Assembly: GCA_003282105.1 (NCBI GenBank)
Contig: QCAB01000005.1
Coordinates: 1-45,107 of the forward strand
Length of the DNA stretch: 45,107 bases
Reading direction: 5' to 3'
Source of the DNA: SAR86 cluster bacterium AG-339-G14
GTDB taxonomy: Bacteria; Pseudomonadota; Gammaproteobacteria; Magnimaribacterales; AG-339-G14
Positions 30,070 through 39,962 of the stretch are shown here, piece by piece; position 1 is the stretch's first letter, and every line of letters begins with the position of its first letter. Both the position numbers and the translations under genes were made by a program. Below the pieces are notes generated by a model. It saw only the letters and a list, made by a program, of their open reading frames with translations, made no database searches and was not told the DNA's origin.

Positions 30070-31085
30070 ATGCAGAAAAAATAATTTTAAATGTTGTCAG
30101 TGGCTCAGATCTTAGCGAAGATGAAACGTTCCAGATAATTAATGCAATCTTCGAAGGAAAAATTTCAGAGGGAAAAATAATTTCTTTTCTTCAAGCGTTG
30201 TCTGAAAAGGGTGAATCTGTTGAAGAAATTGTAGGTGCCGTAAAAAGTATGCGTAAACATTCAATTAAAGTATGTACAAATCTTAAAGACTTAGTAGATT
30301 GTTGTGGAACAGGAGGTTTGGGGAAAAATATAATGAATATTTCAACTTGTTCTGCTTTTGTTGCTGCTGCTGGAGGAGTAAAGATAGCAAAACATGGTAA
30401 TAGAACTTCTACAGGAGTAAGTGGAAGCGCTGACATTTTGGAAGCAGCAGGAGTTAACATTTCAATTGATTCTGAACAAGTTTCCAAATGTCTCGAATCT
30501 GTTGGCATAGGTTTTATGTTTGCTCAAAATCATCACCCGGGCATGAAATATGTGATGCCAGCCAGAGCAAAAATAGGAAAAAAAACAATATTCAATTTAC
30601 TTGGACCACTAACAAATCCAGCAGGAGCGTTAAAACAAAATATAGGAGTCTTTGATAAGAAATGGATAATCCCAATTACCGAAACTTTGAAAAAACTTGG
30701 CGCTGAGAGAGCATTGGTCTTCCACTCAGAAGATGGTTTGGATGAGATTAGTGCTGCTAAAAAAACTTATGTAGCTGAATTAAAAAAAAATAAAATTATA
30801 GAGTTTGAAATAGAACCTGAAGATTTTGATATAGAAAATTTTGATATCAATCTTTTAAAAGTCACTTCTGCAAAAGATAGTTATGAGAAAGTTATGAAGA
30901 CTTTAAATGGATCTTTCCCAGCTGGAGAGGAAATAATCAAATTAAATGCTGCAGCAATTATTTATACTTCAGGCCTTGCGAGTTCAATCGATCATGGATT
31001 TTCGATTGCTGAAAAAATAATACATTCAGGAAGAGCAAATGAAAAACTTCAAGCATTAATAGAAATCTCAAATAGCTTCAAATGA
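30066..31085 (+). CDS. trpD: anthranilate phosphoribosyltransferase
   Basis: DCCGTGGLGKNIMNIST, KHGNRTSTGVSGSADILEAAG, FNLLGPLTNPAG. Confidence 0.96.
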   Translation: MNAEKIILNVVSGSDLSEDETFQIINAIFEGKISEGKIISFLQALSEKGESVEEIVGAVKSMRKHSIKVCTNLKDLVDCCGTGGLGKNIMNISTCSAFVAAAGGVKIAKHGNRTSTGVSGSADILEAAGVNISIDSEQVSKCLESVGIGFMFAQNHHPGMKYVMPARAKIGKKTIFNLLGPLTNPAGALKQNIGVFDKKWIIPITETLKKLGAERALVFHSEDGLDEISAAKKTYVAELKKNKIIEFEIEPEDFDIENFDINLLKVTSAKDSYEKVMKTLNGSFPAGEEIIKLNAAAIIYTSGLASSIDHGFSIAEKIIHSGRANEKLQALIEISNSFK

Positions 31086-31873
31086 ATATTTTAGAAAAAA
31101 TTATAGAAGAGACTAAAAACACAATTCAGAAATCTAAAGTGAAGAAATCTCTGCATAATCTTGAAGAGTTGTCAGAACAATATACAAAAAGAGAGTTTAT
31201 AAAATCAATTCAGAATAAAATTTCCTTAAACCAAAGTGCGATTATTGCTGAAATAAAAAAAGCTTCGCCAAGTAAGGGCATCATAAGAGATGAATTTAAT
31301 CCAATAGAAATTGCAACAGACTATGAAAAAAACGGCGCATCTTGTCTAAGCATCCTCACTGACAAGCCTTTTTTTAAGGGTGACATTGATTATCTTGATT
31401 TGATAAGGAAAGAAGTAGAGATTCCACTTTTGAGGAAAGATTTCATCGTAGATGAATATCAGATTATCGAGACCAAGGCGTTTGGAGCAGACTGTCTCCT
31501 TCTTATTGTCGCTGCTTTGGATAAATTTCAATTGAAAGACTTTTTTGATTATGCCACTTCCATTAATTTAGATGTGTTAGTCGAGGTACATAACCTAGAT
31601 GAACTCGAAACCGCTTTAACCATCTCGCCTAATCTTATTGGCATCAATAATAGAAATCTATCTACATTTGAAGTAAGTATTCAGAACTCTATAGACCTAA
31701 AAGATAATATCCCTGAAAAAGTTACTTTAATTTCTGAAAGCGGGATTAACAATGCATCAGATCTAAAAATCCTTTCAGATGCAGGAATTAATGGATTTTT
31801 AATTGGGGAGTTATTTATGAAACAAATTTCTCCAGGAAAAGCTTTAAAAGAGTTAATCTCAAAAAGTGTTTAA
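31082..31873 (+). CDS. trpC: indole-3-glycerol phosphate synthase
   Basis: IIAEIKKASPSKGIIRDEFNP, LRKDFIVDEYQIIE, GINNRNLSTF, SESGINNASDL. Confidence 0.96.
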   Translation: MNILEKIIEETKNTIQKSKVKKSLHNLEELSEQYTKREFIKSIQNKISLNQSAIIAEIKKASPSKGIIRDEFNPIEIATDYEKNGASCLSILTDKPFFKGDIDYLDLIRKEVEIPLLRKDFIVDEYQIIETKAFGADCLLLIVAALDKFQLKDFFDYATSINLDVLVEVHNLDELETALTISPNLIGINNRNLSTFEVSIQNSIDLKDNIPEKVTLISESGINNASDLKILSDAGINGFLIGELFMKQISPGKALKELISKSV

Positions 31874-33138
31874 TTAATTTTTCTTTGTCCAATATCAGAG
31901 CGATAAAAGGACCCTTGCCAATTTATTTTTCCGACTGCTTTGTATGCTAAATCAATTGCTTTATCTAATTCCTCGTTTTTAGAAGTTATGCATAATACTC
32001 TACCACCGTTGGTAAGAATTTTTCCGTCTTTAGATTTTGTACCGCAATGGAAAACTTTTAGATCTTCGGTATCCTCAGGGATCCCTTTAATTTCATAGCC
32101 TTTTTTATAGTATTCTGGGTACCCACCTGAAGCGAGAACAACTCCTACGGAAGCCTTTTTCTCCCATTCTACTGCAAAGTCATTAAGCTTTTTTTCACAT
32201 GCTTTGAAACACATTTCAAGAAAGTCACTTTTCATTCTCAAGAGAATTGGTTGAGTTTCAGGATCTCCAAATCTGCAGTTGTACTCTAAAACTTTTATTT
32301 TATTTTTATTTATCATTAAACCTGCATAAAGAAATCCTTTGTAGGTTATCCCTCTTTTTTTCAGTTCTTCTAAAGTGGGTTTGATAATTGATTCAAGAAT
32401 TTCTTTATTCATTTTTTTGTTAATTAACTTGGTTGGAGAATATGCTCCCATGCCACCAGTATTAGGACCTTTGTCGTTATCATCCCTCTGTTTATGATCT
32501 TGAGAGGTAGCAAGCGGAATTATATTGTCTCCATCAGTTAAAACTATAAAGCTTGCTTCGTCTCCAGTTAGGAATTCCTCGATAATTATTTTTGAACCCG
32601 CACTTCCTAATTTTTTATCTAACATGAAAGATGTAATTGCTTTTTTAGCTTCATTTTTACTAAAAGCAACAACAACACCTTTTCCTGCGGCAAGCCCATC
32701 TGCTTTGATGACAATTGGAATTTTCTGATGATCTAAGTAATCTAGAGCAGTTTCAGCTTTATCAAATTCTGCATAATTTGCAGTTGGAATATTAGCTGAG
32801 ACAAGAACTTCTTTCATAAAATTTTTTGATCCCTCTAATCTTGCTCCTTTTGAGCAAGGTCCCAAACACAATAATCTTTCTTCCTCAAATCGATCAACTA
32901 TTCCTGACACTAATGGATTTTCTGGCCCAACTATTGTTAGATCAATTTTCTTTTCTTTAGCAAATAACAAAAGAGAATCTATATCGTTTGCTTCAATATC
33001 TATATTTTTTATTTTTTTCTCTCTCTCCGTCCCCGCATTACCGGGAGCGACAAATATTATGTTAGCTAATTTACTTTGTGAGATTTTCCATGCTATCGCA
33101 TGTTCTCTTCCTCCTGAACCAATTACCAGAACATCCAT
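31870..33138 (-). CDS. purD: phosphoribosylamine--glycine ligase
   Basis: MDVLVIGSGGREHAIAWKISQS, VIKADGLAAGKGVVVA, GDPETQPILLRM. Confidence 0.97.
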   Translation of the reverse strand: MDVLVIGSGGREHAIAWKISQSKLANIIFVAPGNAGTEREKKIKNIDIEANDIDSLLLFAKEKKIDLTIVGPENPLVSGIVDRFEEERLLCLGPCSKGARLEGSKNFMKEVLVSANIPTANYAEFDKAETALDYLDHQKIPIVIKADGLAAGKGVVVAFSKNEAKKAITSFMLDKKLGSAGSKIIIEEFLTGDEASFIVLTDGDNIIPLATSQDHKQRDDNDKGPNTGGMGAYSPTKLINKKMNKEILESIIKPTLEELKKRGITYKGFLYAGLMINKNKIKVLEYNCRFGDPETQPILLRMKSDFLEMCFKACEKKLNDFAVEWEKKASVGVVLASGGYPEYYKKGYEIKGIPEDTEDLKVFHCGTKSKDGKILTNGGRVLCITSKNEELDKAIDLAYKAVGKINWQGSFYRSDIGQRKIN

Positions 33139-34698
33139 CTAGTGTCTAAAGTGTCTCATTCCGGTAAAAATCATTATCATATTATTTTCGTCTGCAGCTT
33201 GAATAACCTCTTCGTCTCTCATTGAACCTCCAGGTTGGATTACGCAAGTAATTTTATTTTTAGCAGCTTCATCAATACTGTCTCTAAAAGGAAAAAATGC
33301 GTCAGACGCCATGCAGGAACCTTCTAAGTTAAAACTCGCTTTCTTGGCCTTGCTCACGGCGATTTCTGCGCTGTCTATTCTACTCATCTGTCCAGCCCCG
33401 ATACCCAAAGTTTGATTATCTTTTGCATAGACGATGGCATTTGATTTTACATATTTACAAACTTTCCAGGCGAATATTGAATTTTCAATTTCTGCTTCGT
33501 TAGCTTTTCTTTTCGAAACAACTTTTAAATCTTTAAAATCAATTTCTCCTATGTCTATGCTTTGCAAAAGCAGACCTGAATTAACTGAATGATATTTAAT
33601 ACCGCTTGAACTTTTTTTTAAATTTTTTATTTCGAGAAGACGAATATTTTTCTTATCACTAAAAGCTTTTAAAGCTTCAGGTGAAAAACTTGGAGCAGCT
33701 ACAACCTCAATGAACTGATTTTCTTTCATAAATAAGGCTGTTGTTTCGTCTAACTCATTATTGAAGGCTATTATTCCTCCAAAAGCTGATGTGGGATCAC
33801 AGGCAAAGGCTTTTTTGTAAGCGATTAAATTTTCCTTGGAAGAGGCAACGCCGCAAGGATTAGCATGTTTTACTATTACACAAGTTGGGAGGGAAAAATT
33901 ACTTACACATTCTATTGCTGCGTCTGTATCAGCAATATTGTTATAGGAAAGTTCTTTTCCTTGGGTTTGATTTGAAGAAGATATTCCGCTTGATTCAGTT
34001 TTTGAATCTTCATAAAAAGCAGCAAATTGATGAGGATTTTCTCCATACCTTAGATCACTGATTTTTTTATATTTATCAAAAATTAAATTTGGAAAGTCTT
34101 CTTCCTTAATGGGATTAAAATACTTGGAAATGGCCAGGTCATATTCTGAAATTTTGTTGAAAGCCTTACGCGCCAATTCATATCTAGTTTCGTAACTGAC
34201 CTCATTGTTTTCACTAAACTCATCAATGAAATCAGAGTAGTTTTCAGGTGATGAAAGTACTGTTACGTAGAAAAAGTTTTTTGCAGCAGATCTTATTATA
34301 GTTGGACCTCCAATATCTATATTCTCAATAGTTTCTTCTAATGAAGCTTTTTTCTTAACTGTTTTCTCAAAGGGATAAAGGTTAATCACTACTAAATCAA
34401 TTTCTTCAATAAAGTTTTCTTTAACTTCATCTAAATCTTTTTCTCTTCTAGATAATATTCCCGCGTGTATTTTTGGATGAAGAGTTTTTACTCTTCCTTC
34501 CATCATTTCAGGAGAGCCTGTAAAGTCTGAAACTTCTTTTACTTTTATACCTTCATCTGCCAAATGTTTTAGTGTCCCTCCCGTAGATACTATTTCTACG
34601 CCTCCATTTTCAAGAGATTTGGCTAGTTCGGATATTCCTGATTTATCTGAAACACTTAATAAAGCTCGTTTTATTTTTACTGAAGTGTTCTTGGACAT
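33139..34698 (-). CDS. purH: bifunctional AICAR formyltransferase/IMP cyclohydrolase
   Basis: ALLSVSDKSGISELAKSL, GGTLKHLADEG, LKHANPCGVA-type VKHANPCGVASS, IGAGQMSRIDSAEIA. Confidence 0.97.
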   Translation of the reverse strand: MSKNTSVKIKRALLSVSDKSGISELAKSLENGGVEIVSTGGTLKHLADEGIKVKEVSDFTGSPEMMEGRVKTLHPKIHAGILSRREKDLDEVKENFIEEIDLVVINLYPFEKTVKKKASLEETIENIDIGGPTIIRSAAKNFFYVTVLSSPENYSDFIDEFSENNEVSYETRYELARKAFNKISEYDLAISKYFNPIKEEDFPNLIFDKYKKISDLRYGENPHQFAAFYEDSKTESSGISSSNQTQGKELSYNNIADTDAAIECVSNFSLPTCVIVKHANPCGVASSKENLIAYKKAFACDPTSAFGGIIAFNNELDETTALFMKENQFIEVVAAPSFSPEALKAFSDKKNIRLLEIKNLKKSSSGIKYHSVNSGLLLQSIDIGEIDFKDLKVVSKRKANEAEIENSIFAWKVCKYVKSNAIVYAKDNQTLGIGAGQMSRIDSAEIAVSKAKKASFNLEGSCMASDAFFPFRDSIDEAAKNKITCVIQPGGSMRDEEVIQAADENNMIMIFTGMRHFRH

Positions 34699-34700
34699 AA

Positions 34701-34940
34701 TTAAATGAGATTGTGAAATTTTAATTTAGTTCTTAGTGTGCCTCTATTTATTCCAAGCATTTTACAAGCTTCTGATTGATTCCAATTGCAATGAATCATA
34801 ACTTCTTCTAACAGTGGTTTTTCCACTTCTTTCATAACCATTTCAAATACGTCTTTAGGTTTATTCCCATGAAGATTTTTGAAGTATCTTCTCATTGAAA
34901 GACCGACTTGATATTTGAGAGTTTTCTTTTCTTCGTTCAA
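34701..34940 (-). CDS. fis: DNA-binding protein Fis
   Basis: 79 aa; VFEMVMKEVEKPLLEEVMIHCNWNQSEACKMLGINRGTLRTKLK; directly upstream of purH. Confidence 0.93.
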   Translation of the reverse strand: MNEEKKTLKYQVGLSMRRYFKNLHGNKPKDVFEMVMKEVEKPLLEEVMIHCNWNQSEACKMLGINRGTLRTKLKFHNLI

Positions 34941-34948
34941 TGGTACTT

Positions 34949-35506
34949 TTAGTTTATTTTTGAAGACAATTCACTTCCTAAATTTGCTAAATGAATTTCG
35001 TCATTGGACTTATTTAATTTTGTAATTGAGCAATTATCTGGATAAAAACAAACCATAGATTCATCCTTTTTCACGTAACCTACTATAGTATTTATCACCA
35101 TGAAATGGGAAAAAATAACCGTAGGATTTTCAATTTGCCAAATTTTGTCAATTATATTTTTTCTCCATTCTGCTTGAGGTTTTTTTAAATCCGATATTTT
35201 TTTATTAAAAATTTCTCTTAGCCACGTTTGTCTATCTTCTAAAGAAATCCCTGGCGAGGGTATCTCAGCAAATGAGGAGTTTATATTTAGATTTCCCTTG
35301 AGTTTTTCTTCAAGTTTTGATCCTGTCTCGATAGCTCTTTTAAGGGGGCTTGAGACAAGTTCATACTTATTTATTCCGTTAATATTTAATAGCAAATTAG
35401 CGCATTCTTCGGCTTGGCGTTCTCCTAATTCGCTTAACCCAGGATCAGTAGATTCCTGCCAAGAAGCTGATGCTTCCCCATGTCTCACCAATATTATTTC
35501 TGTCAT
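34949..35506 (-). CDS. histidine phosphatase family protein
   Basis: MTEIILVRHGEASASW (RHG motif), DPGLSELGERQAEE, SSPLKRAIETG. Confidence 0.9.
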   Translation of the reverse strand: MTEIILVRHGEASASWQESTDPGLSELGERQAEECANLLLNINGINKYELVSSPLKRAIETGSKLEEKLKGNLNINSSFAEIPSPGISLEDRQTWLREIFNKKISDLKKPQAEWRKNIIDKIWQIENPTVIFSHFMVINTIVGYVKKDESMVCFYPDNCSITKLNKSNDEIHLANLGSELSSKIN

Positions 35507-35542
35507 AGTGTAATTTTAATCAAGATTAGGAATAATAACCGA

Positions 35543-36247
35543 ATGAGGATACCTAGGATATATTATCCACAAAATATTAAGTCTAACTCTTTGATTGACT
35601 TAAGCCTTGCGTCATCAAATCACTTAAAGGTTATGAAGCTAAAAGAAGGGCATCAAGTTGAAATCTTCAATGGAAGAGGATGTGTAACTTCTGGAGAAAT
35701 TCAAAACATAAAAAAAAATTTTATTACTATTAAATTGAGTGGAATCATAGAAAAAGATAACTCTCCCACTTTTAAAGTAAATCTTGGAGTTTCGCATATA
35801 AAAAATTTCGATAAAATTGTAAAAGATTCATCTCAACTTGGAGTCAATTCACTAACGTCTTTTATATGCGATAGAACAAAATTAAGAGATTTTAAAAAAG
35901 AAAAATTTCATCGATGGGAGTTGATTTCAGCTAGCTCTTGCGAGCAGTCCGGATTAAATTGGATTCCTAAAATTTCCCAAATGCAATTAAAAGACTGGAT
36001 TGAAACTTCAGATTTTGAATCTAAATTTTATTTAGATCCTAAAGCAGAACTGAGTATGAAAGATATAAAAATCTCTACCTCCATAGATATAGGTATTGGC
36101 CCAGAGGGTGGATTTACTGAATTAGAAGAAGAACTATTTAAAGAAAATGGCTTTATCGGAATAAATTGTGGTGATTTGATTATCAAAACAGAATCTATGC
36201 CAATAGTAGTATTATCTATGTTAAAAATTTTAAAAGAGGTGTCTTAA
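35543..36247 (+). CDS. rsmE: 16S rRNA (uracil1498-N3)-methyltransferase
   Basis: MRIPRIYYPQN..., IGIGPEGGFTELEEELFKENGF SPOUT motif; internal ATG at 35543 preferred. Confidence 0.92.
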   Translation: MRIPRIYYPQNIKSNSLIDLSLASSNHLKVMKLKEGHQVEIFNGRGCVTSGEIQNIKKNFITIKLSGIIEKDNSPTFKVNLGVSHIKNFDKIVKDSSQLGVNSLTSFICDRTKLRDFKKEKFHRWELISASSCEQSGLNWIPKISQMQLKDWIETSDFESKFYLDPKAELSMKDIKISTSIDIGIGPEGGFTELEEELFKENGFIGINCGDLIIKTESMPIVVLSMLKILKEVS

Positions 36248-37186
36248 ATGTTTAAGGTAGGAGTAGTCATGAATCCTATTTCAGAAATAAATTATTTAAA
36301 GGATTCAACTTTGCTATTAATGATCGAGTTACAAGAGCAAGGACATGAACTCTTCTATATAGATTATAGGAATTTATTCTTTTCTAATCAGACGCCTATG
36401 GCATTGATTCAAAAAGTAGAAGTCTGCATGAATCAAGATAAATGGTACTCATTAGAAGAAGAAGAAAAAATTTCTTTAGACACCTTAGACATTGTACTTA
36501 TGAGACAAGACCCTCCATTTGATATGAACTTTATTAACAATACATACGTATTAGAATCAGCAGAAAAAAATGGCCTTGCGGTTGTTAATAGCTCGTCAAG
36601 TTTGAGAACTTACAACGAAAAACTCTCCATTTTAAATTATCCAAAATTGATTACAGATACATTGGTTACTGCAAATAGAAAGTTAATGGAAGAGTTTGTA
36701 ATGATTCATAAGAAAACTGTCATAAAGCCTCTGGGCCTAATGGGTGGTAACGGCGTGCAAAAAGTTACTACTGAAAATTATCAAGAAATATTAAAAAATG
36801 TCTTTGACGATAATCAAGAGATGTTCATGATGCAGAAATTTATTGATGAAGTTTATTCTGGAGATAGAAGAATTTTAGTCATCAACGGTGAAATGCCTAA
36901 TTCTGTTGTTCTTAGAAAACCGCCAGAAGGAGATTTCAGAGGAAATTTAGCCATTGGTGGGGAAGCTTTTACTGAGCCTTTGAATGGTAGAGATAAAGAA
37001 ATTGTTGATTCTTTAAAAAAAGATTTGATTAGGGAACGTATTTATATTGCAGGCTTAGATGTTGTTGGTGGATTTTTAACTGAAATAAATATTACTTGCC
37101 CAACTTGCTTCAGAGAATTAATGGATCAAACGGGAGAGAATTTAGCAAAAATTTTCGTGAATCAATTAAAAGACATCAAAAAATGA
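36248..37186 (+). CDS. gshB: glutathione synthase
   Basis: 312 aa; VVMNPISEINYLKDSTLLLMIELQEQGHEL, VIKPLGLMGGNGV, LINITCPTCFREL-type end. Confidence 0.95.
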   Translation: MFKVGVVMNPISEINYLKDSTLLLMIELQEQGHELFYIDYRNLFFSNQTPMALIQKVEVCMNQDKWYSLEEEEKISLDTLDIVLMRQDPPFDMNFINNTYVLESAEKNGLAVVNSSSSLRTYNEKLSILNYPKLITDTLVTANRKLMEEFVMIHKKTVIKPLGLMGGNGVQKVTTENYQEILKNVFDDNQEMFMMQKFIDEVYSGDRRILVINGEMPNSVVLRKPPEGDFRGNLAIGGEAFTEPLNGRDKEIVDSLKKDLIRERIYIAGLDVVGGFLTEINITCPTCFRELMDQTGENLAKIFVNQLKDIKK

Positions 37187-37734
37187 AATTAAAAATTTAT
37201 GTTTTCCTTTTCATCTCTTTTGGTCTTCATTCTTTTTTTATAATTGGTTTGAGTTTTGTCCCAAATCAAAAAATAATTCAAGAGAATATTGTAAGTGTAA
37301 ATTTAAACTTCTCTGAGTTCAAAGAATTCGATCAAGCTCCAAAATTTGAAACAATAAAGCTTGGAAAGAGTTCTGAAGAATTAAAAGAAGGGCAGCTTGC
37401 GAAAAAACTTTTGACAGAAAGTGAAATTAATGAGGCTGCAAATTTATATGTAAGCGCTTGGCAACGGCAAATCGAAAGCATTGGTAATTCCGCATTTAAA
37501 AAATACTTTACCCAAAATGAGTTGATTTCTTTAAGGCTTTCGGCAACATTAAATTCAAAAGGTGAATTAATAAATTACACTCTTTTAAAATCTTCAGGAA
37601 ATAAATCTTTAGATAATTTAGCCATAGAAATTTTAGAAATGGCATCACCTTTTTTACCTTTTGATACTTCAATGAAAGAATTCTCTGAAATTACTATTGT
37701 ACGGGATTGGAATTTTGGCTTGCCTAAAACGTGA
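37183..37734 (+). CDS. TonB C-terminal-domain protein (energy transducer TonB-like)
   Basis: N-terminal TM helix; C-terminal LRLSATLNSKGELINYTLLKSSGNKSLDNLAIEILEMASPFLPFD; start overlaps gshB stop by 4 nt. Confidence 0.85.
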   Translation: MKLKIYVFLFISFGLHSFFIIGLSFVPNQKIIQENIVSVNLNFSEFKEFDQAPKFETIKLGKSSEELKEGQLAKKLLTESEINEAANLYVSAWQRQIESIGNSAFKKYFTQNELISLRLSATLNSKGELINYTLLKSSGNKSLDNLAIEILEMASPFLPFDTSMKEFSEITIVRDWNFGLPKT

Positions 37735-38138
37735 CTTTAAAAATTCTCAGCATTGATTATGGAATTAAACATGTTGGCTTTGCCATTGGTAACTCAATTT
37801 CTAAGTCCTCAAATGTTTTTTTTTCATTCTCTTACAAAGGAAAGATTCAACTTTTGAAAAAAATCATTGAGGTTTGTGATGAGTGGGGCGTTAATCGGAT
37901 TATATTTGGCATGCCTTACAATATTGACGGAACAAAGAATAAGATGTGTAAAGAGATAGAAAAATTTTCTAAAAAATTAGCTTTAGAAACAGATATTGAA
38001 ATTTTTTTTCAAGATGAAACTCTGACTTCTATGGAATATAAAATAGATAAAAGAAATAATAATTTATTTCTTCCTGAAGATTCGCATGGATATGCAGCAA
38101 AATTAACTTTAGAATCTTACTTGAGAGAACAATTTTAG
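37731..38138 (+). CDS. ruvX: Holliday junction resolvase-like protein (YqgF)
   Basis: ILSIDYGIKHVGFAIGN, IIFGMPYNIDGTKN, FFQDETLTSMEY; GTG start overlapping tonB-like stop. Confidence 0.92.
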   Translation: MTLKILSIDYGIKHVGFAIGNSISKSSNVFFSFSYKGKIQLLKKIIEVCDEWGVNRIIFGMPYNIDGTKNKMCKEIEKFSKKLALETDIEIFFQDETLTSMEYKIDKRNNNLFLPEDSHGYAAKLTLESYLREQF

Positions 38139-39896
38139 ATGGCGGGTTTTTTACCAGACAATTTCATTCAAAGAGTACTAGATGAAACAGATATAGTCTC
38201 TTTAATTGACTCTTTTATTCCACTTCAAAAGAAAGGGAAAGATCATTGGTCTCTTTGTCCTTTCTGTGAAGATGGAAATAATCCTTCCTTCAGCGTTAGT
38301 TCGCAAAAACAATTTTATTATTGTTTTAGATGCAGAGCTTCAGGCAACGCGATAGGTTTCTTGATGAATTATCAATCAAAGGAATTTTTAGATGCAGTAG
38401 AAACTTTGGCAGCTAATGCTGGTTTAGAGCTTCCTCAGAGAGTTCAAGGCGAGTCTTTTGAGAAATATAAAAAAATAGTTGAAGCAAATTCAATTTCAAA
38501 GAATTTCTATGTAAAACAAATTTCTGATCACCCTAGCGGTTCTGTCATCAAGGAATACTTGAATAAGAGGGGAATTAGCGATGAGGTGATTCATGATTTT
38601 GAGCTGGGCTTTTCTCCACCAGGGTGGTCAAATTTGCGTGATTATTTTTTAAAAATCGACAAAAAGGATTTTATTAAAAGTGAGGTCGGCTTATTTAAGA
38701 AAAATGACAAGAATAAAATTTACGATACTTTCCGAAATAGAATTATCTTTCCAATAAAATCAAAAAAAGGTCATGTCATAGGTTTTGGCGGAAGAGTAAT
38801 TGAAGATGAAATGCCTAAATACTTAAATTCTGTAGAAACAGAAGTTTTTAAAAAGGGAAAAGAGCTTTATGGATTGCATGAGGTGCTGAATAAAAATAGG
38901 AATTTAAAAAGAATGGTAGTAGTTGAGGGCTATACTGATGTATTGTCGCTGTTTTCGAACGACATTCCCTATGCAGTTGCTACTCTAGGAATAGCAACTA
39001 GCAGAAATCATCTTGAAAAATTATTCAGTCATGTAGATGAAGTAATCTTTTGTTTTGACGGAGATGAAGCTGGCATGAAGGCAGCTGAATCCGCAATGAA
39101 GGTCGCTTTGCCCACCCTAAGGGACGGCAGAATATTAAAATTTCTATTTCTGCCAGATTCCGAAGATCCTTCAAGTTTGTTAGAAAAAGAAGGAAAAGAA
39201 CAATTTGAAAAAAGAATAGATTCATCAAAAGTTTTATCCGAATATTTATTTGAAATAATTTTGAATAAATACGATGAGACACTTGAAAATAAAGCTGCGG
39301 CCGCAAAAGAATTTCTGGGTTTAATTTCCTCAATGCCTTCAAGCAACTATAAAAATATTTTAGTTCAGGAATTTTCAAAAAAAGTAAATATTAGCCTTGA
39401 AAACGAAGGAAAAAATGTAATTGAAAAGAAAAAAGTAAAAATTGTTGAAGAAAAACAAAATGATTTTGAGTTAGACAAGGTTACAAAAAGTATCATCAAA
39501 ACACTTATTGATAATCCAGAAATGGCTCATCTAGAAGAATTAAATATTCTGATAGATTCAAAAGAAGAGTTCATTTCAAAATTTATAAATTTTTTAAGAT
39601 CCAAAGAAAAACCAACATTTCCGATGATTCTTCATGCTTTTGAAATGGAAAAAAGCTTTTTAATAAATTTAACGGAAGATAGAAATTTAATCTCTCCAGA
39701 TTCAGCTAGAGAATACATAATTCAAGCTATAAACTTTTTACAAAAAAATAACAAAACGAGATTTCTGGAAAGTCTCAAGATTAAGTATTTTGAAGGCAAT
39801 ATGAAAGAAAGTGAAATAATAGAATTTAAGAAAATTTTGTTGAAGAACTTCGAAAATTTAGATGAAACTGAAATCAAAATTTTAAGGGAGATATAG
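38139..39896 (+). CDS. dnaG: DNA primase
   Basis: 585 aa; N-terminal zinc motif CPFC-x18-CFRC, TOPRIM VVVEGYTDVLSL and FCFDGDEAGMKAA. Confidence 0.96.
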   Translation: MAGFLPDNFIQRVLDETDIVSLIDSFIPLQKKGKDHWSLCPFCEDGNNPSFSVSSQKQFYYCFRCRASGNAIGFLMNYQSKEFLDAVETLAANAGLELPQRVQGESFEKYKKIVEANSISKNFYVKQISDHPSGSVIKEYLNKRGISDEVIHDFELGFSPPGWSNLRDYFLKIDKKDFIKSEVGLFKKNDKNKIYDTFRNRIIFPIKSKKGHVIGFGGRVIEDEMPKYLNSVETEVFKKGKELYGLHEVLNKNRNLKRMVVVEGYTDVLSLFSNDIPYAVATLGIATSRNHLEKLFSHVDEVIFCFDGDEAGMKAAESAMKVALPTLRDGRILKFLFLPDSEDPSSLLEKEGKEQFEKRIDSSKVLSEYLFEIILNKYDETLENKAAAAKEFLGLISSMPSSNYKNILVQEFSKKVNISLENEGKNVIEKKKVKIVEEKQNDFELDKVTKSIIKTLIDNPEMAHLEELNILIDSKEEFISKFINFLRSKEKPTFPMILHAFEMEKSFLINLTEDRNLISPDSAREYIIQAINFLQKNNKTRFLESLKIKYFEGNMKESEIIEFKKILLKNFENLDETEIKILREI

Positions 39897-39902
39897 ATAA
39901 TT

Positions 39903-39933
39903 TTGATAATTTTTTTTGGTTTTAAGATATAAT
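39903..39933 (+). promoter_or_regulatory. putative sigma70-type promoter upstream of rpoD
   Basis: TTGATA (39903-39908) and TATAAT (39928-39933), spacer 19 nt (longer than optimal). Confidence 0.3.
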
Positions 39934-39962
39934 TTCATACTTTTTTTGAGGTTAATAAATAT

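Noticed and set aside
39025-39378. Antisense ORFs inside dnaG, plus similar ones inside rpoD (40493-40765, 41330-41650) and spoT
   Set aside because: No family resemblance, no plausible start signals, fully contained in strongly conserved genes.
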